Shown here piece after piece: positions 25,941 to 34,785 of a stretch of DNA of 35,510 nucleotides. The translations under genes were made by a program, and so were the position numbers. Source of the DNA: Pseudogemmobacter faecipullorum (GTDB taxonomy: Bacteria > Pseudomonadota > Alphaproteobacteria > Rhodobacterales > Rhodobacteraceae); NCBI RefSeq assembly GCF_020539525.1, contig NZ_JACDXX010000026.1, positions 1 through 35,510 of the forward strand, given 5' to 3'. The notes under the pieces are model-generated. The model was not told the origin of the DNA and did no database searches. It saw only the letters and a list, made by a program, of their open reading frames with translations. How positions within the stretch are numbered: position 1 is the stretch's first letter; each line of letters begins with the position of its first letter.

Positions 25941-27503
25941 TCAGATATCGATACCCGATTTGCCCGGCGCCAGAATGCCTTTCGGATCGAGCGCGCGCTT
26001 CAGGGTCTGGTTCACATCGCGCTGCACCTGACCATAGATACCGGCAACCTTATCCATGAAGGCGTTGTTCACGCGGTAGACCGCATAGCCACGCTTGCCG
26101 AACTCGGTCAGCAGTTCGTCGAAGCATTCATAGGCGCGTTTGGTTTCCTCCTCATCCGACTTGTCGAACAGCACGTCGATGATGTGGTGCAGGTCGCGCA
26201 TACCAACGATATATTCGCCGGCATAGTCGAAGCCGTATTTGTTCAGGATCTCGGTGGCCAGTTTGGTCTGGTCAAGGGTTTCCGAGCCTTTGTTCACCGT
26301 CACCGGCGCGAACCACATCGAGCCGCCACCGGCGCCACGGTCATCGCGCCAGCGATAGAGGCCGAATTCCTGCATGGTCATGTGACCGCGCATCAGATCG
26401 GCGCGATACTGGAAGGGCTGGGTGCCACCGGCTTCTTCCTCGGTGACGATGCGGCCCTTGCCGTGACCCTCGACCACCGATTTCACGATGTTCCAGTTCA
26501 CCTCGACCTGTTCTTTGGTGCCATAGAGCGCCGCATAGACGTTCCAGGCGCCAAGGCCCTCTTTCTCGCGGATTTCCTGAACCACCTCATGCGGGGTATG
26601 GCCCTCGCCGGTGAAGTATTTGGTGCGCGAGATGATGCCAGCGGCTTCATAGATGGTCGAAGCATAGACCACCGAGTTCGGGATGATGTTGTTCAGACGC
26701 AGCGGACGGAACAGATCAACAATCTCGGCAATGTCTTCCTCATTGTCATAGATCACCGAGAAAGGCTTGAAGACCGGCGGCTTCGGCATCAGCCAGATAC
26801 CCATTTTGGTGCAGATACCAAAGTTGGACTGGGTGAAAATACCGTCGAGATAGGGGCCGTAGCCCCATTTGAACACCTGCCAGGCCGTAGAACCCTCAAC
26901 GCCGCCCATGCCGGTGCGCAGCACTTCGCCGTTTGCCAGAACGACTTCCATGCCGCATTGCATCATGAAATGCTCGCCATAAGGCGTATAGCCCACACCG
27001 CGGTCCATGGTATTGCCAACCGGGCCTGCAATGGCCGAAGGCGCCGGGCAGGACAGGTAGAACGGCAGGTCGTTTTCCTGCAGATAGTCGAAGAGCTGCT
27101 GATAGGTCACGCCTGGCTCCAGCAGAGCGGTGCCGAGATCGCGGTCAACCTCGATGATTTTGTTCATATGCTTGAGGTCAAGCACGACCGTGCCGCGCTT
27201 CGACGGGGCAGCGGTGCCATAGCCGAAGTTACGGCCGGTCGAGATGGTCCAGACCGGAACGTTATATTCGTTACAGATCTTAACGACTTCCTGAACCTGT
27301 TCGACCTTCGTGGCCTGAACAACCGCCGACATGCGGTATTCGCTGTCATCGACCGGCATCATGGTCTTGAAATAGGGGGTCAGACGCTCTTCGGTGGTCA
27401 GAACGTTATCCGCACCCAGTACCGCTTTGAAAGCCTCGACAGCTTTGGCAAAGTTTTCTGCGCTCACACCCTCGGGAAGGGCTACGAATTCCTGGTCGCT
27501 CAT
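25941..27503 (-). CDS. pchF: p-cresol methylhydroxylase, flavoprotein subunit
   Basis: 520 residues, against about 521 for the Pseudomonas enzyme. It is a VAO/PCMH-family FAD oxidoreductase that oxidises p-cresol through 4-hydroxybenzyl alcohol to 4-hydroxybenzaldehyde, passing electrons to PchC. The PP-loop FAD region is seen as WTISTGRNFGYGTAAP. Tyr383 in GLYRWRDDRGAGGG aligns with the known covalent FAD-tyrosine (Tyr384) of PCMH. The C-terminus (DPKGILAPGKSGI) is typical. Related alkylphenol hydroxylases (4-ethylphenol, eugenol) cannot be excluded as the activity. There is no signal peptide, although PCMH with its cytochrome is expected in the periplasm. The start overlaps the pchC stop (ATGA). 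Confidence 0.92.
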   Translation of the reverse strand: MSDQEFVALPEGVSAENFAKAVEAFKAVLGADNVLTTEERLTPYFKTMMPVDDSEYRMSAVVQATKVEQVQEVVKICNEYNVPVWTISTGRNFGYGTAAPSKRGTVVLDLKHMNKIIEVDRDLGTALLEPGVTYQQLFDYLQENDLPFYLSCPAPSAIAGPVGNTMDRGVGYTPYGEHFMMQCGMEVVLANGEVLRTGMGGVEGSTAWQVFKWGYGPYLDGIFTQSNFGICTKMGIWLMPKPPVFKPFSVIYDNEEDIAEIVDLFRPLRLNNIIPNSVVYASTIYEAAGIISRTKYFTGEGHTPHEVVQEIREKEGLGAWNVYAALYGTKEQVEVNWNIVKSVVEGHGKGRIVTEEEAGGTQPFQYRADLMRGHMTMQEFGLYRWRDDRGAGGGSMWFAPVTVNKGSETLDQTKLATEILNKYGFDYAGEYIVGMRDLHHIIDVLFDKSDEEETKRAYECFDELLTEFGKRGYAVYRVNNAFMDKVAGIYGQVQRDVNQTLKRALDPKGILAPGKSGIDI

Positions 27504-27853
27504 TCTGCGTCCCCTTTGTAAACGTTTTTCGCCATGTACTCAGCCAGTTCGTTGAGCGAGGCGGTGTCGATTGCCGATTCCGGGAACGCCGGCATTGCCA
27601 GGTGACCATTGCGCACAAAGAAGGTCAGCGAATCGACATCATATTCGTTCAGCGCCAGATCCGGGCCGACGGCCTGATCCTGACGGTCATCAATCGCGGT
27701 ATGGCAGCGCGAGCAGGTCTTTTCCCAGACCTCCTGACCCGATTTGAACTGACGGATGTCATCGAGACGGGCGGGGGCCCCGGCGTTTTCGGCGAAGGCT
27801 GTGCCCGCGGTGGCCAGCAGCGCTGCGGCTGCGATCAGCGAAAATCTGGTCAT
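27500..27853 (-). CDS. pchC: p-cresol methylhydroxylase, cytochrome c subunit
   Basis: 117 residues with a Sec-type signal peptide (MTRFSLIAAAALLATAGTAFA, cleavage after AFA). The single haem c site is CSRCH, and the distal Met lies in AMPAFPES. It accepts electrons from the FAD of PchF and delivers them to the respiratory chain. It begins four bases after the small Tat-signal gene and overlaps pchF by four bases. Confidence 0.92.
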   Translation of the reverse strand: MTRFSLIAAAALLATAGTAFAENAGAPARLDDIRQFKSGQEVWEKTCSRCHTAIDDRQDQAVGPDLALNEYDVDSLTFFVRNGHLAMPAFPESAIDTASLNELAEYMAKNVYKGDAE

Positions 27854-27857
27854 GCGA

Positions 27858-28226
27858 TTATACTCCGGCGCCAGCTGCGTTCAGCGCGAAAGAGCTGACC
27901 CCGGCTGCACTGTTCTGAAGATGATAGACAGAGGCGGCGCGCAGACGCGCCACATCGAGAAGCAGCTCATCGGCCGCATCGAGCGCGAAAACGAGCTGCC
28001 CCGAATTGCCCTTTTCCAGGCTGTCGCTGATGAGCCTGAGGTCGCCGAGCCGGTCGCCGGACAGGCGAACAACTTCCGCGCCTGCCGGAGCATCGCCCAT
28101 GCGGGCGGAGCTTACGATTGCAAGGGCAGCCTTAGGTGCAAGAACGGCTGCCGATACTGAGCCTGCCAGAGACGCCGCGGATACCGCGCTGCCACTGGTC
28201 AGAATAAAGTCACGTCTGGTGAACAT
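27858..28226 (-). CDS. Small Tat-exported protein heading the pchCF operon, function unknown
   Basis: 122 residues from ATG 28226, with GGAGG five bases upstream; longer readings to 28601 cross the promoter region. The N-terminus is a twin-arginine signal (FTRRDFILTSGSAVSAAS, then a hydrophobic stretch ending near AALA). The mature part, about 85 residues, has no metal or haem motif and looks like a small folded domain (AEVVRLSGDRLGDLRLISDSLEKG, LDAADELLLDVARLRAAS). In Pseudomonas pch clusters an uncharacterised pchX accompanies pchC and pchF; whether this is its counterpart is not clear. Its position, four bases before pchC, implies a job with PchFC. Carrying PchF through the Tat system is a hypothesis. 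Confidence 0.75.
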   Translation of the reverse strand: MFTRRDFILTSGSAVSAASLAGSVSAAVLAPKAALAIVSSARMGDAPAGAEVVRLSGDRLGDLRLISDSLEKGNSGQLVFALDAADELLLDVARLRAASVYHLQNSAAGVSSFALNAAGAGV

Positions 28227-28828
28227 GCCGCCTCCGACAATTGATCCTTTAACAAATCCACGCCCACCGCATGGTTCCCCTCTGGAAGGCGTCCATTTGC
28301 TGTCTGCTGCGGCGGTCTGGCGGCTGCGGGGAGAGTGAGAAGCGCGGACCGGCGTTACCCGCCCGACAGCCTCTTCACACCGCAGGAGTCGTTGCGCTGC
28401 GCTGACCCTTTGCGCTTTGTCAGAGCCATCTTTTGCTGTCAACGAAAGCATTTTTGCCCCTGTCGCACCGAATTTCTGCTGAAATGAGCCTGTTTCGAGC
28501 AAAAATCCGCAGTTGGGAATCAATTTTGCGAGACGCGGACAGGGGTCCGACAGGGTCAATAATATTGCCAAAAAGTTAATGTTTATCGCATAATACAACA
28601 CCCATGGGTTATGTTATTTATTTCTTCAGCGCACTCTCCCAGGGCTGGGTCCAGCCGGGGTGGCGGCGACATTCTGCCGAGCAGTGGAATGCATAATTCG
28701 CATACCAGATATGCAAATTATGCATAAATATTCGATTGACCCAGCGTTCAGAAAAAGCCGCAATGGTACAAAATTACTTTAGGATGTAATATCTTACCCT
28801 TTTGGTATCCAATGGTATGCGAGGAAGA
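28227..28828. promoter_or_regulatory. Divergent regulatory region of the pch operon and the IclR gene
   Basis: About 600 bp without a gene. Near the IclR gene lies a 16-bp inverted repeat with one mismatch (ATGCATAATTCGCATA, 28689-28704, with 28710-28725, five-base loop). ATCGCATAAT at 28585-28594 matches nine of ten bases of the half site before pcaI. A palindrome ACCCATGGGT (28600-28609) is near. AT-rich stretches around 28560-28620 and 28725-28800 are likely promoters, and the pch leader would be several hundred bases long. Confidence 0.6.
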
Positions 28829-29590
28829 ATGGCGATCAGCGAGCGCGACATCATGGGCGGCCTGGCCAAGGGTCTGGCAGTGATAGAAACTTTCCGCGCT
28901 GATCAGCCCCGCCAAACCATTGCCGAGGTCTCGGCGGCCTCAGGCCTCGACCGTGCCACCGCGCGGCGCTGCCTGCTGACCCTCGCCCATCACGGCTATG
29001 CCGACTGGGACGGGAAATTCTTCACCCTCACCCCAAGAGTGCTGCGCCTCGGCACGGCCTGTCTGGCCACCATGCCACTGCCGCAGATCGTGCAGCCGCA
29101 TCTGGACCAGATCTCAGAAGAGGTCGGCTACAGCAGCTCGGTCTCGATCCTCGACGGGGCCGAGATCGTCTATATCGCCCGGGCGGCGCAAAAACGGGTG
29201 ATGTCGATCGCGCTGATGGCCGGCTCGCGCCTGCCCGCCTATTGCACCTCGATGGGACGGGTGATGCTGGCGGCTGAACCCGAAGAAGAGGTGCGGGCCC
29301 TGCTCGGCCCGGGGCCGCTGCCGGCGCGGGCGATCCGCACCAGAACCGATCCCGAAGCGATTATGACCGAACTCGCCCGGGTCCGGACGCTCGGCTATGC
29401 CCGGATCGATCAGGAGGTCGAGGAAGGGCTGCGCTCGGTTGCGGTGGCGCTGAAAAATCTGCGCGGCAAGGTCGTGGCCGCCATCAACGTCGGATATCCC
29501 GCCGGGCAGGAAGCGGGGGAAGAGGTGATGCAGCGCTGCCTGCCGGTGCTGCTGCGCGCCCAGGATGCGCTGAGCCGGGTCTTGCGCTGA
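28829..29590 (+). CDS. IclR-family regulator, PcaR/PcaU type
   Basis: 253 residues from ATG 28829 (GAGGA close upstream); ATG 28817 and TTG 28802 are alternatives. The N-terminal winged helix reads GGLAKGLAVIETFRADQPRQTIAEVSAASGLDRATARRCLLTLAHHGY. The effector domain has VSILDGAEIVYIARAA and the IclR signature LPAYCTSMGRVMLA. The style is that of PcaR/PcaU/PobR regulators of aromatic acid catabolism. Candidate targets are pcaIJF, the pch operon and itself, based on the shared operator-like sequences. The effector is unknown; 3-oxoadipate or protocatechuate is plausible. Confidence 0.88.
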   Translation: MAISERDIMGGLAKGLAVIETFRADQPRQTIAEVSAASGLDRATARRCLLTLAHHGYADWDGKFFTLTPRVLRLGTACLATMPLPQIVQPHLDQISEEVGYSSSVSILDGAEIVYIARAAQKRVMSIALMAGSRLPAYCTSMGRVMLAAEPEEEVRALLGPGPLPARAIRTRTDPEAIMTELARVRTLGYARIDQEVEEGLRSVAVALKNLRGKVVAAINVGYPAGQEAGEEVMQRCLPVLLRAQDALSRVLR

Positions 29591-29868
29591 GCCAGAGGCC
29601 CAGCGCGCTCAATGACAGCGGCAAGCGGCTTTGCCGGCCGCCCGAGGGGGATCCGCAGCGCGCTGAGCTGATGGCCCTGTTCCCGGAGCTGGCGGAAAAT
29701 ACGGCCTGACCCGCCGCATGCCGCACATTGAGGCGCCATGAGGCGGCGCTGTTGCAAAGCGGCTGAGGGCCCGGCCGCGCTCAGCCTGAAAGGCAGCCTG
29801 CTGACAGGCTGCTCTTTCAAGGCTTGCCGCCAGCCGCCCGCGCTTTCATAGTTGGGCGGGGCTGCTGC
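29591..29868. other. Intergenic region between the IclR gene and the nuclease operon
   Basis: About 280 bp, no gene seen. GCAGCCTG (29793-29800) and CAGGCTGC (29805-29812) form an 8-bp stem with loop CTGA, flanked by GAAAG and CTTTC that extend the pairing. It could be a weak terminator for the IclR gene. No promoter is clear. Confidence 0.45.
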
Positions 29869-29879
29869 AGGGGCAAGTT

Positions 29880-31139
29880 TTGAGCTTTCGTTTCCTTCAC
29901 ACCGCCGATCTTCACCTTGATGCGCCGCTGAAAGCCATCGCTTTACGCGATCCCGATCTGGCGCAAGAGGTCGGGGTGGCGACGCGGCGGAGCTTCTCGC
30001 GCCTGATCGATCTGTGCATCGAGGAAGCGCTGGATTTTCTGCTGATCGCCGGGGATCTCTGGGATGGCAGCTACAGCTCGACCAAAACCCCGCGTTTTCT
30101 GAAGCAGGAACTGCTGCGGCTGCGCGAGGCCGGGATCCGCTGCTACCTCATCCGGGGCAATCATGATGCCATGGCGCGCCAGACCGGCGAGCTGGATCTG
30201 CCCGACAACAGCCATCTGTTCGGCCGCAAAGCCGGGACCGAGCTCCTGGAGATCGGCGGCCAGCAGATTGCCATCCATGGCCTCAGCTTTCACGAGATCA
30301 GCGCCCCCGAAAGCCTGCTGCCGCTTTACCCGCCGCCCCGGCCCGGAGCTTTTAACATCGGCATGATGCATACCAGTCTGAACGGCAGCCCGGGCCATGA
30401 CAATTATGCCCCCTGCAGCCTCAGCGATCTGCAGGCCCAGGGCTATGATTACTGGGCGCTCGGCCATATTCACCGCCGCAGCGAATTCAAAGGGGCCAGC
30501 ACCATCGTCATGCCCGGCACCCCACAGGGCCGCGATATCGGCGAGGCGGGCGAAACCACTGTGACCCTGGTCAGCGTCGGCGATGATCTCTCGGTAACCA
30601 CCGAGGCCCGCCCGGTCGCCTGCCTGCGCTTTGAGCGCCTTGAGCTGGAGATCAGCGATATTGTCGACTGGCCCGCGCTGCTGACCCGGCTTGACCAGGT
30701 GCTCCGGGCTGAGGGGCGCAAACCACGCGATGCGGAACATCTGGTGCTGCGCCTGGTCCTGCGCGGCACCACCCCGCTGGCCTGGCGCATCACCCGCGAT
30801 CTTGACCGGCTGAGCGAAGAGGCCCGGGCCTTCGCCGGGGCGGCAGGACTATGGATCGACAAGATCACGCCGGATCTCGCCGCCCCGGCAGGCGAAGCCG
30901 CTGCCGGCTCTGATCTGCCTGCCGAACTGGTGCGCAATGTACTGCAGGAGCTGCCACAGGATCCGGCCCTCCAGGCGGCGCTGGCCAGCGCTGCCCAGGA
31001 ATTGCTGCGCGATCTGCCGCCCGATCTGCGCGATCTGCTGGGAGAGGATGAGGCCAGCCTCGCCGACCGCTGCCAGCAGTTACTGACCGAAGGCGCGCCG
31101 CTTACCCTTGCCGCGCTGGCCGAAGGGGGCCGCGACTGA
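29880..31139 (+). CDS. YhaO/SbcD-like DNA repair nuclease (metallophosphoesterase)
   Basis: 419 residues. The start is TTG 29880, supported by AGGGG six bases upstream. Calcineurin-like phosphoesterase motifs are in order: HTADLHLDAP (DxH), IAGDLWDG (GDxxD-like), IRGNHDAM (GNHD), MMHTSLNG and ALGHIHRRS (GHxH). This is the Mre11/SbcD nuclease core with Mn ions. It matches Bacillus YhaO-type partners of YhaN better than classical SbcD because of its short C-terminal helical tail. The stop overlaps the next start (TGATG), so the two subunits are cotranslated. Confidence 0.9.
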   Translation: MSFRFLHTADLHLDAPLKAIALRDPDLAQEVGVATRRSFSRLIDLCIEEALDFLLIAGDLWDGSYSSTKTPRFLKQELLRLREAGIRCYLIRGNHDAMARQTGELDLPDNSHLFGRKAGTELLEIGGQQIAIHGLSFHEISAPESLLPLYPPPRPGAFNIGMMHTSLNGSPGHDNYAPCSLSDLQAQGYDYWALGHIHRRSEFKGASTIVMPGTPQGRDIGEAGETTVTLVSVGDDLSVTTEARPVACLRFERLELEISDIVDWPALLTRLDQVLRAEGRKPRDAEHLVLRLVLRGTTPLAWRITRDLDRLSEEARAFAGAAGLWIDKITPDLAAPAGEAAAGSDLPAELVRNVLQELPQDPALQAALASAAQELLRDLPPDLRDLLGEDEASLADRCQQLLTEGAPLTLAALAEGGRD

Positions 31140-34100
31140 TGCGCCTCAACCGCCTCGATCTGACCCGCTATGGCCGTTTTACAGACCAGAGCCTCAGTTT
31201 CCCGCCCCCCGCCCCCGGTGCCGCCGATCTGCATATCGTCTTTGGTCCGAATGAGGCCGGGAAATCGACCCTGTTCTCGGCCTGGCTCGATCTGTTGTTC
31301 GGCATTCCGCTGCGCACCCGCTATGACTTTCGCCATCCCGGACCGAGCCTCACCATCGGGGCAGACCTCAGCCATGCCGGGGGCAGGCTGGAGGTGAAAC
31401 GCCTGAAGCGCAGCAGCGCCAGCCTGCTGGACCGCTATGACGCCCCCCTGCCCGAGGCGGTGCTGCAATCCGCGCTCGGCGGGCTGACGCGTGAGGGCTA
31501 TTCGGCGATGTTCTCGCTTGATGATGACACGCTGGAAAAGGGTGGCGACAGCATTCTGGCCAGTCGCGGCGATCTGGGCGAAATGCTGTTCTCGGCCAGC
31601 GCCGGCCTCGCAAGACTGACACCCGAGCTGGAAAAACTGCGCCTGGGGCTCGACAGTTTCCACCGCAGCGGCAAACGCAGTGGCTGGCTCTATGATGCGA
31701 AAAAGCAGCTGACCGGGCTGGACCGGCAGCGCCGGGCGCTGGAGGTCAGCGCCTCGGCGCTGAAAAAACTGACCCAGGACGAGCAGGCTGCAGCCCTCGA
31801 CTGGCGCCGCGCGCGGGAGGCCGAAACCGCGCTGCAGGCCCGGCTGGAAGAGCTGCAGTCCCTGGCGGCCAGCCTGCCGCTGCGCGCCCGGCGCGAAGCC
31901 CTGGAGGCGCAGCTTGCCCCCCTTGCGCATCTGCCCGGGGCCGGACCGGCACAGCAGAGGCTGTTTGAGCGCAGCGACCGCGAGCGTTATCTGCTTGAGG
32001 AACGGATCCGCGACCGGGCAGGCCGTCTGGAGGGGCTCGAGGCGCAGCGCCGCCAGCACAGCCCCGATCCGGCCGCTCTGGCCGCCGCCGGGGCGATCGC
32101 CGAGGCAGAGGCGCTGCGCAGTGATTACGACGGCGCTTTGCGCGATATCCCCCGCCGGCGCGAGGTGCTGAATGCGGCGCTGACCCGGCGCGCGGCCCTC
32201 TTGGCCCAGCTGGGCCAGACCACGGCAGATGAGGCAGAGCTGCGGCTCAGTTCTCCGCAAAAAGCGCGGTTGCGCGCCGCGCTGAGTGCAAGATCAGGGC
32301 TTGAGACCGCCCTGGTCAATGCAACCGGGGAAACTGCGCGCGCGGCACGCCTGTTTGAGCGCGAACGGGCCCTGCCCGGCGACAGGGCTGAGCCGGGCGA
32401 TGACGCGATGCTCGCCCAGCTGCTGGCCCGGCTGCGCGCCCGCGATCCTGCCGAGAATCTGGCCCGGGCCGAACGCGAGCGGGATCTGGCCCGGGGCGCG
32501 CTGAGCCGGGCCCTCGCCGCCCTCGCCCCATGGCAGGGTGACAGCGCCCGCCTCGCCGCCCGGACCCCACCGGCCCCTTGGGCGATCAGCGCCTGGGAGA
32601 CAGAGATTGAAAACGCCCGGCGTGAAGAGACCGACGCCCGGCGCGAGATTGCGGCTCTGACTGAGGAGCTGCAGCAGCCTGCCAGCCCGCAGGAGGCCGG
32701 CCCGCATGAGCCGCCGCCCAGCCCCCGGGAATTTGCCCGGGCCCGGGCGCGGCGTGAGGCGCTCTGGGCGGCGCATCTTGCCGAATTATCGCTGCAGAGC
32801 GCTTCGGCCTATGAGCTGGCCCTGCGTGAGGATGACCGGCTGGCCACTCGCCTCGCCGAGACTCTGGCCGAGACCCGCAAGGCCGCCCTTGCTGTGACTG
32901 CGCGGCAAAAACTGACCTCCCGGCTGCAAAGCGCCGAAGAACAGGCAATGGCAGCGGCCAGCCGCAGCGCAGAACTGCTTGCGGAAATCGCTGCAATGGC
33001 AGCAGAGCTCGGCCTCGCCGGGGCAGGTCTGGCCGAGGTCAGATCCTGGCTGCCCTTGCGCAGCACCGCGCTGGCCGCCGCCGCGAGCCTGGCCGAGGCA
33101 GAGGCCGCGCTGCAAAGCGCCAAAGCCGGGCGGGCCGAAGCGGCGCAGGCCTTGGCAGGGGCGCTTCATCTGCCCGATGCAGATGCAGATTATGACACGC
33201 TTTTCGCCCGGGCCAGCGCCCGGCTGCAGCAGGCCGAAACCCGTCAGGCCGCCCGGCTCAGGCTGCAGGCACTGAGCCAGGATCTTGATGAGCGGCGGGC
33301 CAGTGAACAGGTGGCACAGGCCCGGCTGGCCGAATGGCGCAGCAGCTGGCAGGCCGCCGCCGCCGGCACCCTGCTGGCCCGCTATGAGGATCACGATGCC
33401 CAGCTCGGCCAGGTGCTCGATCTGCTGGAGGCCTGGGGCAGTGAGGATATGATCGTCAGCGAGCAGCTCGACCGGATCGGCAAGATGGAGGCCAATCGCC
33501 AGCGCTTCAGCGAAGCCTGGGACCGGGTGCTCCTGCATTTCGACGGGGCTGAAACCCTCAGCTGGGACCAGGCCCTGGCCCGGCTGAGCGACGCCAGGGA
33601 GGCGGCACGGGTCCTGGCCGGTCTGACCCGGCAGATCGAGACCGGGCAGCGCGAGGCCGCAGCAGATCAGCTCGCACTCGCGGGCATCCAAACCGCCCTC
33701 AGAACCCTGGGAGAGAGCCTGGACTGGCAGGGCGCTCCGGGCGATCTCGCCGCGCATCTGCAAGAATGCTGCACCGCAGCAATACTGCGGCGAGAGATTG
33801 AAGACCTGAGCAAATCGATTGAAAGTCAATGCGATCACCCCTCCGCCACGGATGCAGTCCAGCTCAGATCTGACATTTCCGGGCTGAAGTCAGAGCTGGA
33901 AATGCTGCGCAGCGAAACTGAGGCAGCCCAGGCCCGGCACCATGAGGCAAGACGCCGGATTGAGGCCGTCGGCGGGGATGAGGCGCTGGCTTTGCTCGAG
34001 GAAAGCCGCGCCACTCTGCTGATGGAAATGCGCGAGAAAGCCGAAGCGCATCTGCGCGGCCGCTTTGGCCTGATCGCCTTTGAGGCCGGGCTGCACCGCT

Positions 34101-34525
34101 ACCGCGAACAGCATCGCAGTGCGATGCTGGCCCGGGCCTCGGAAGCATTTTCCCGGCTCAGCCACGGGGCCTATAGCGGGCTTGCCGCCCAGCCGGACGC
34201 GGCGCAGGATGTGCTGGTGGCTCTGGCCGCATCAGGGGGCGCAAAACTGGCGGCAGATCTGTCAAAGGGCACGCGGTTCCAGCTCTATCTCGCTTTGCGC
34301 ATCGCGGGCTATCACGAGCTGGCGCAGAGCCGCCCGACCGTTCCCTTTATCGCCGATGATATTATGGAGACCTTTGACGACCAGCGCTCAGAAGCGGCCT
34401 TTGCCCTGCTGGGAGAGATGTCAAAGACCGGTCAGGTGATCTATCTGACCCATCACCGCCACCTCTGCGACATCGCTTTGCAAGCCTGCCCCGAGGCAAA
34501 GCTGCTGGATCTGAGCGCCCTGTAA
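31139..34525 (+). CDS. YhaN/SbcC-like SMC-type AAA ATPase
   Basis: 1128 residues. Walker A is GPNEAGKST at residues 36-44. Long Ala/Glu/Arg/Leu-rich coiled-coil arms fill about 170-960. The ABC signature region LSKGTRFQLYLALRIAG and Walker B FIADDIMETFDD, then YLTHHRHL, lie at the C-terminus. The N- and C-terminal halves join to form the ATPase head. With the preceding nuclease it should process DNA ends or hairpins, as in Rad50/Mre11. No CxxC zinc hook is evident in the middle of the arms, as in YhaN-type proteins. The gene is intact. Confidence 0.92.
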   Translation: MRLNRLDLTRYGRFTDQSLSFPPPAPGAADLHIVFGPNEAGKSTLFSAWLDLLFGIPLRTRYDFRHPGPSLTIGADLSHAGGRLEVKRLKRSSASLLDRYDAPLPEAVLQSALGGLTREGYSAMFSLDDDTLEKGGDSILASRGDLGEMLFSASAGLARLTPELEKLRLGLDSFHRSGKRSGWLYDAKKQLTGLDRQRRALEVSASALKKLTQDEQAAALDWRRAREAETALQARLEELQSLAASLPLRARREALEAQLAPLAHLPGAGPAQQRLFERSDRERYLLEERIRDRAGRLEGLEAQRRQHSPDPAALAAAGAIAEAEALRSDYDGALRDIPRRREVLNAALTRRAALLAQLGQTTADEAELRLSSPQKARLRAALSARSGLETALVNATGETARAARLFERERALPGDRAEPGDDAMLAQLLARLRARDPAENLARAERERDLARGALSRALAALAPWQGDSARLAARTPPAPWAISAWETEIENARREETDARREIAALTEELQQPASPQEAGPHEPPPSPREFARARARREALWAAHLAELSLQSASAYELALREDDRLATRLAETLAETRKAALAVTARQKLTSRLQSAEEQAMAAASRSAELLAEIAAMAAELGLAGAGLAEVRSWLPLRSTALAAAASLAEAEAALQSAKAGRAEAAQALAGALHLPDADADYDTLFARASARLQQAETRQAARLRLQALSQDLDERRASEQVAQARLAEWRSSWQAAAAGTLLARYEDHDAQLGQVLDLLEAWGSEDMIVSEQLDRIGKMEANRQRFSEAWDRVLLHFDGAETLSWDQALARLSDAREAARVLAGLTRQIETGQREAAADQLALAGIQTALRTLGESLDWQGAPGDLAAHLQECCTAAILRREIEDLSKSIESQCDHPSATDAVQLRSDISGLKSELEMLRSETEAAQARHHEARRRIEAVGGDEALALLEESRATLLMEMREKAEAHLRGRFGLIAFEAGLHRYREQHRSAMLARASEAFSRLSHGAYSGLAAQPDAAQDVLVALAASGGAKLAADLSKGTRFQLYLALRIAGYHELAQSRPTVPFIADDIMETFDDQRSEAAFALLGEMSKTGQVIYLTHHRHLCDIALQACPEAKLLDLSAL

Positions 34526-34785
34526 AAACCTCCGGTCAGACCTGGCGCTTGCGCTGCCCCGGAGCAAGGTAAAACCGCGCGACAGCCGGAAGCACTGGCT
34601 CTGCTGGTCCGGAACCGGGCTGGTCTCATCCTGAGACCGCTCCTGCTGCCGAACACGGAGCAGCGCCCCGGAGGATTACCCCCCGGGGCTGTCAAACCCC
34701 GCCCGCAGCGTCAACGCAGGTGACAGGGCCAGGGCTGACCTCTCGCGGTTTATTTTCATCGCGGCCCCATGGGCAGCCTGGCACA
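34526..34785. other. Convergent intergenic region
   Basis: 260 bp with no gene. It holds hairpins: GGTCTCA (34622-34628) with TGAGACC (34632-34638), and a GCCCCGG/CCGGGGC pair (about 34665-34688). No T run follows either, so termination of the ATPase gene is not assured by these. Confidence 0.4.

Noticed and set aside
28600-28612. ACCCATGGGT palindrome with a GGTTAT half as a second PcaQ site
   Set aside because: The ATAACC half and four-base spacing are missing, so it does not fit the site seen at pcaQ.
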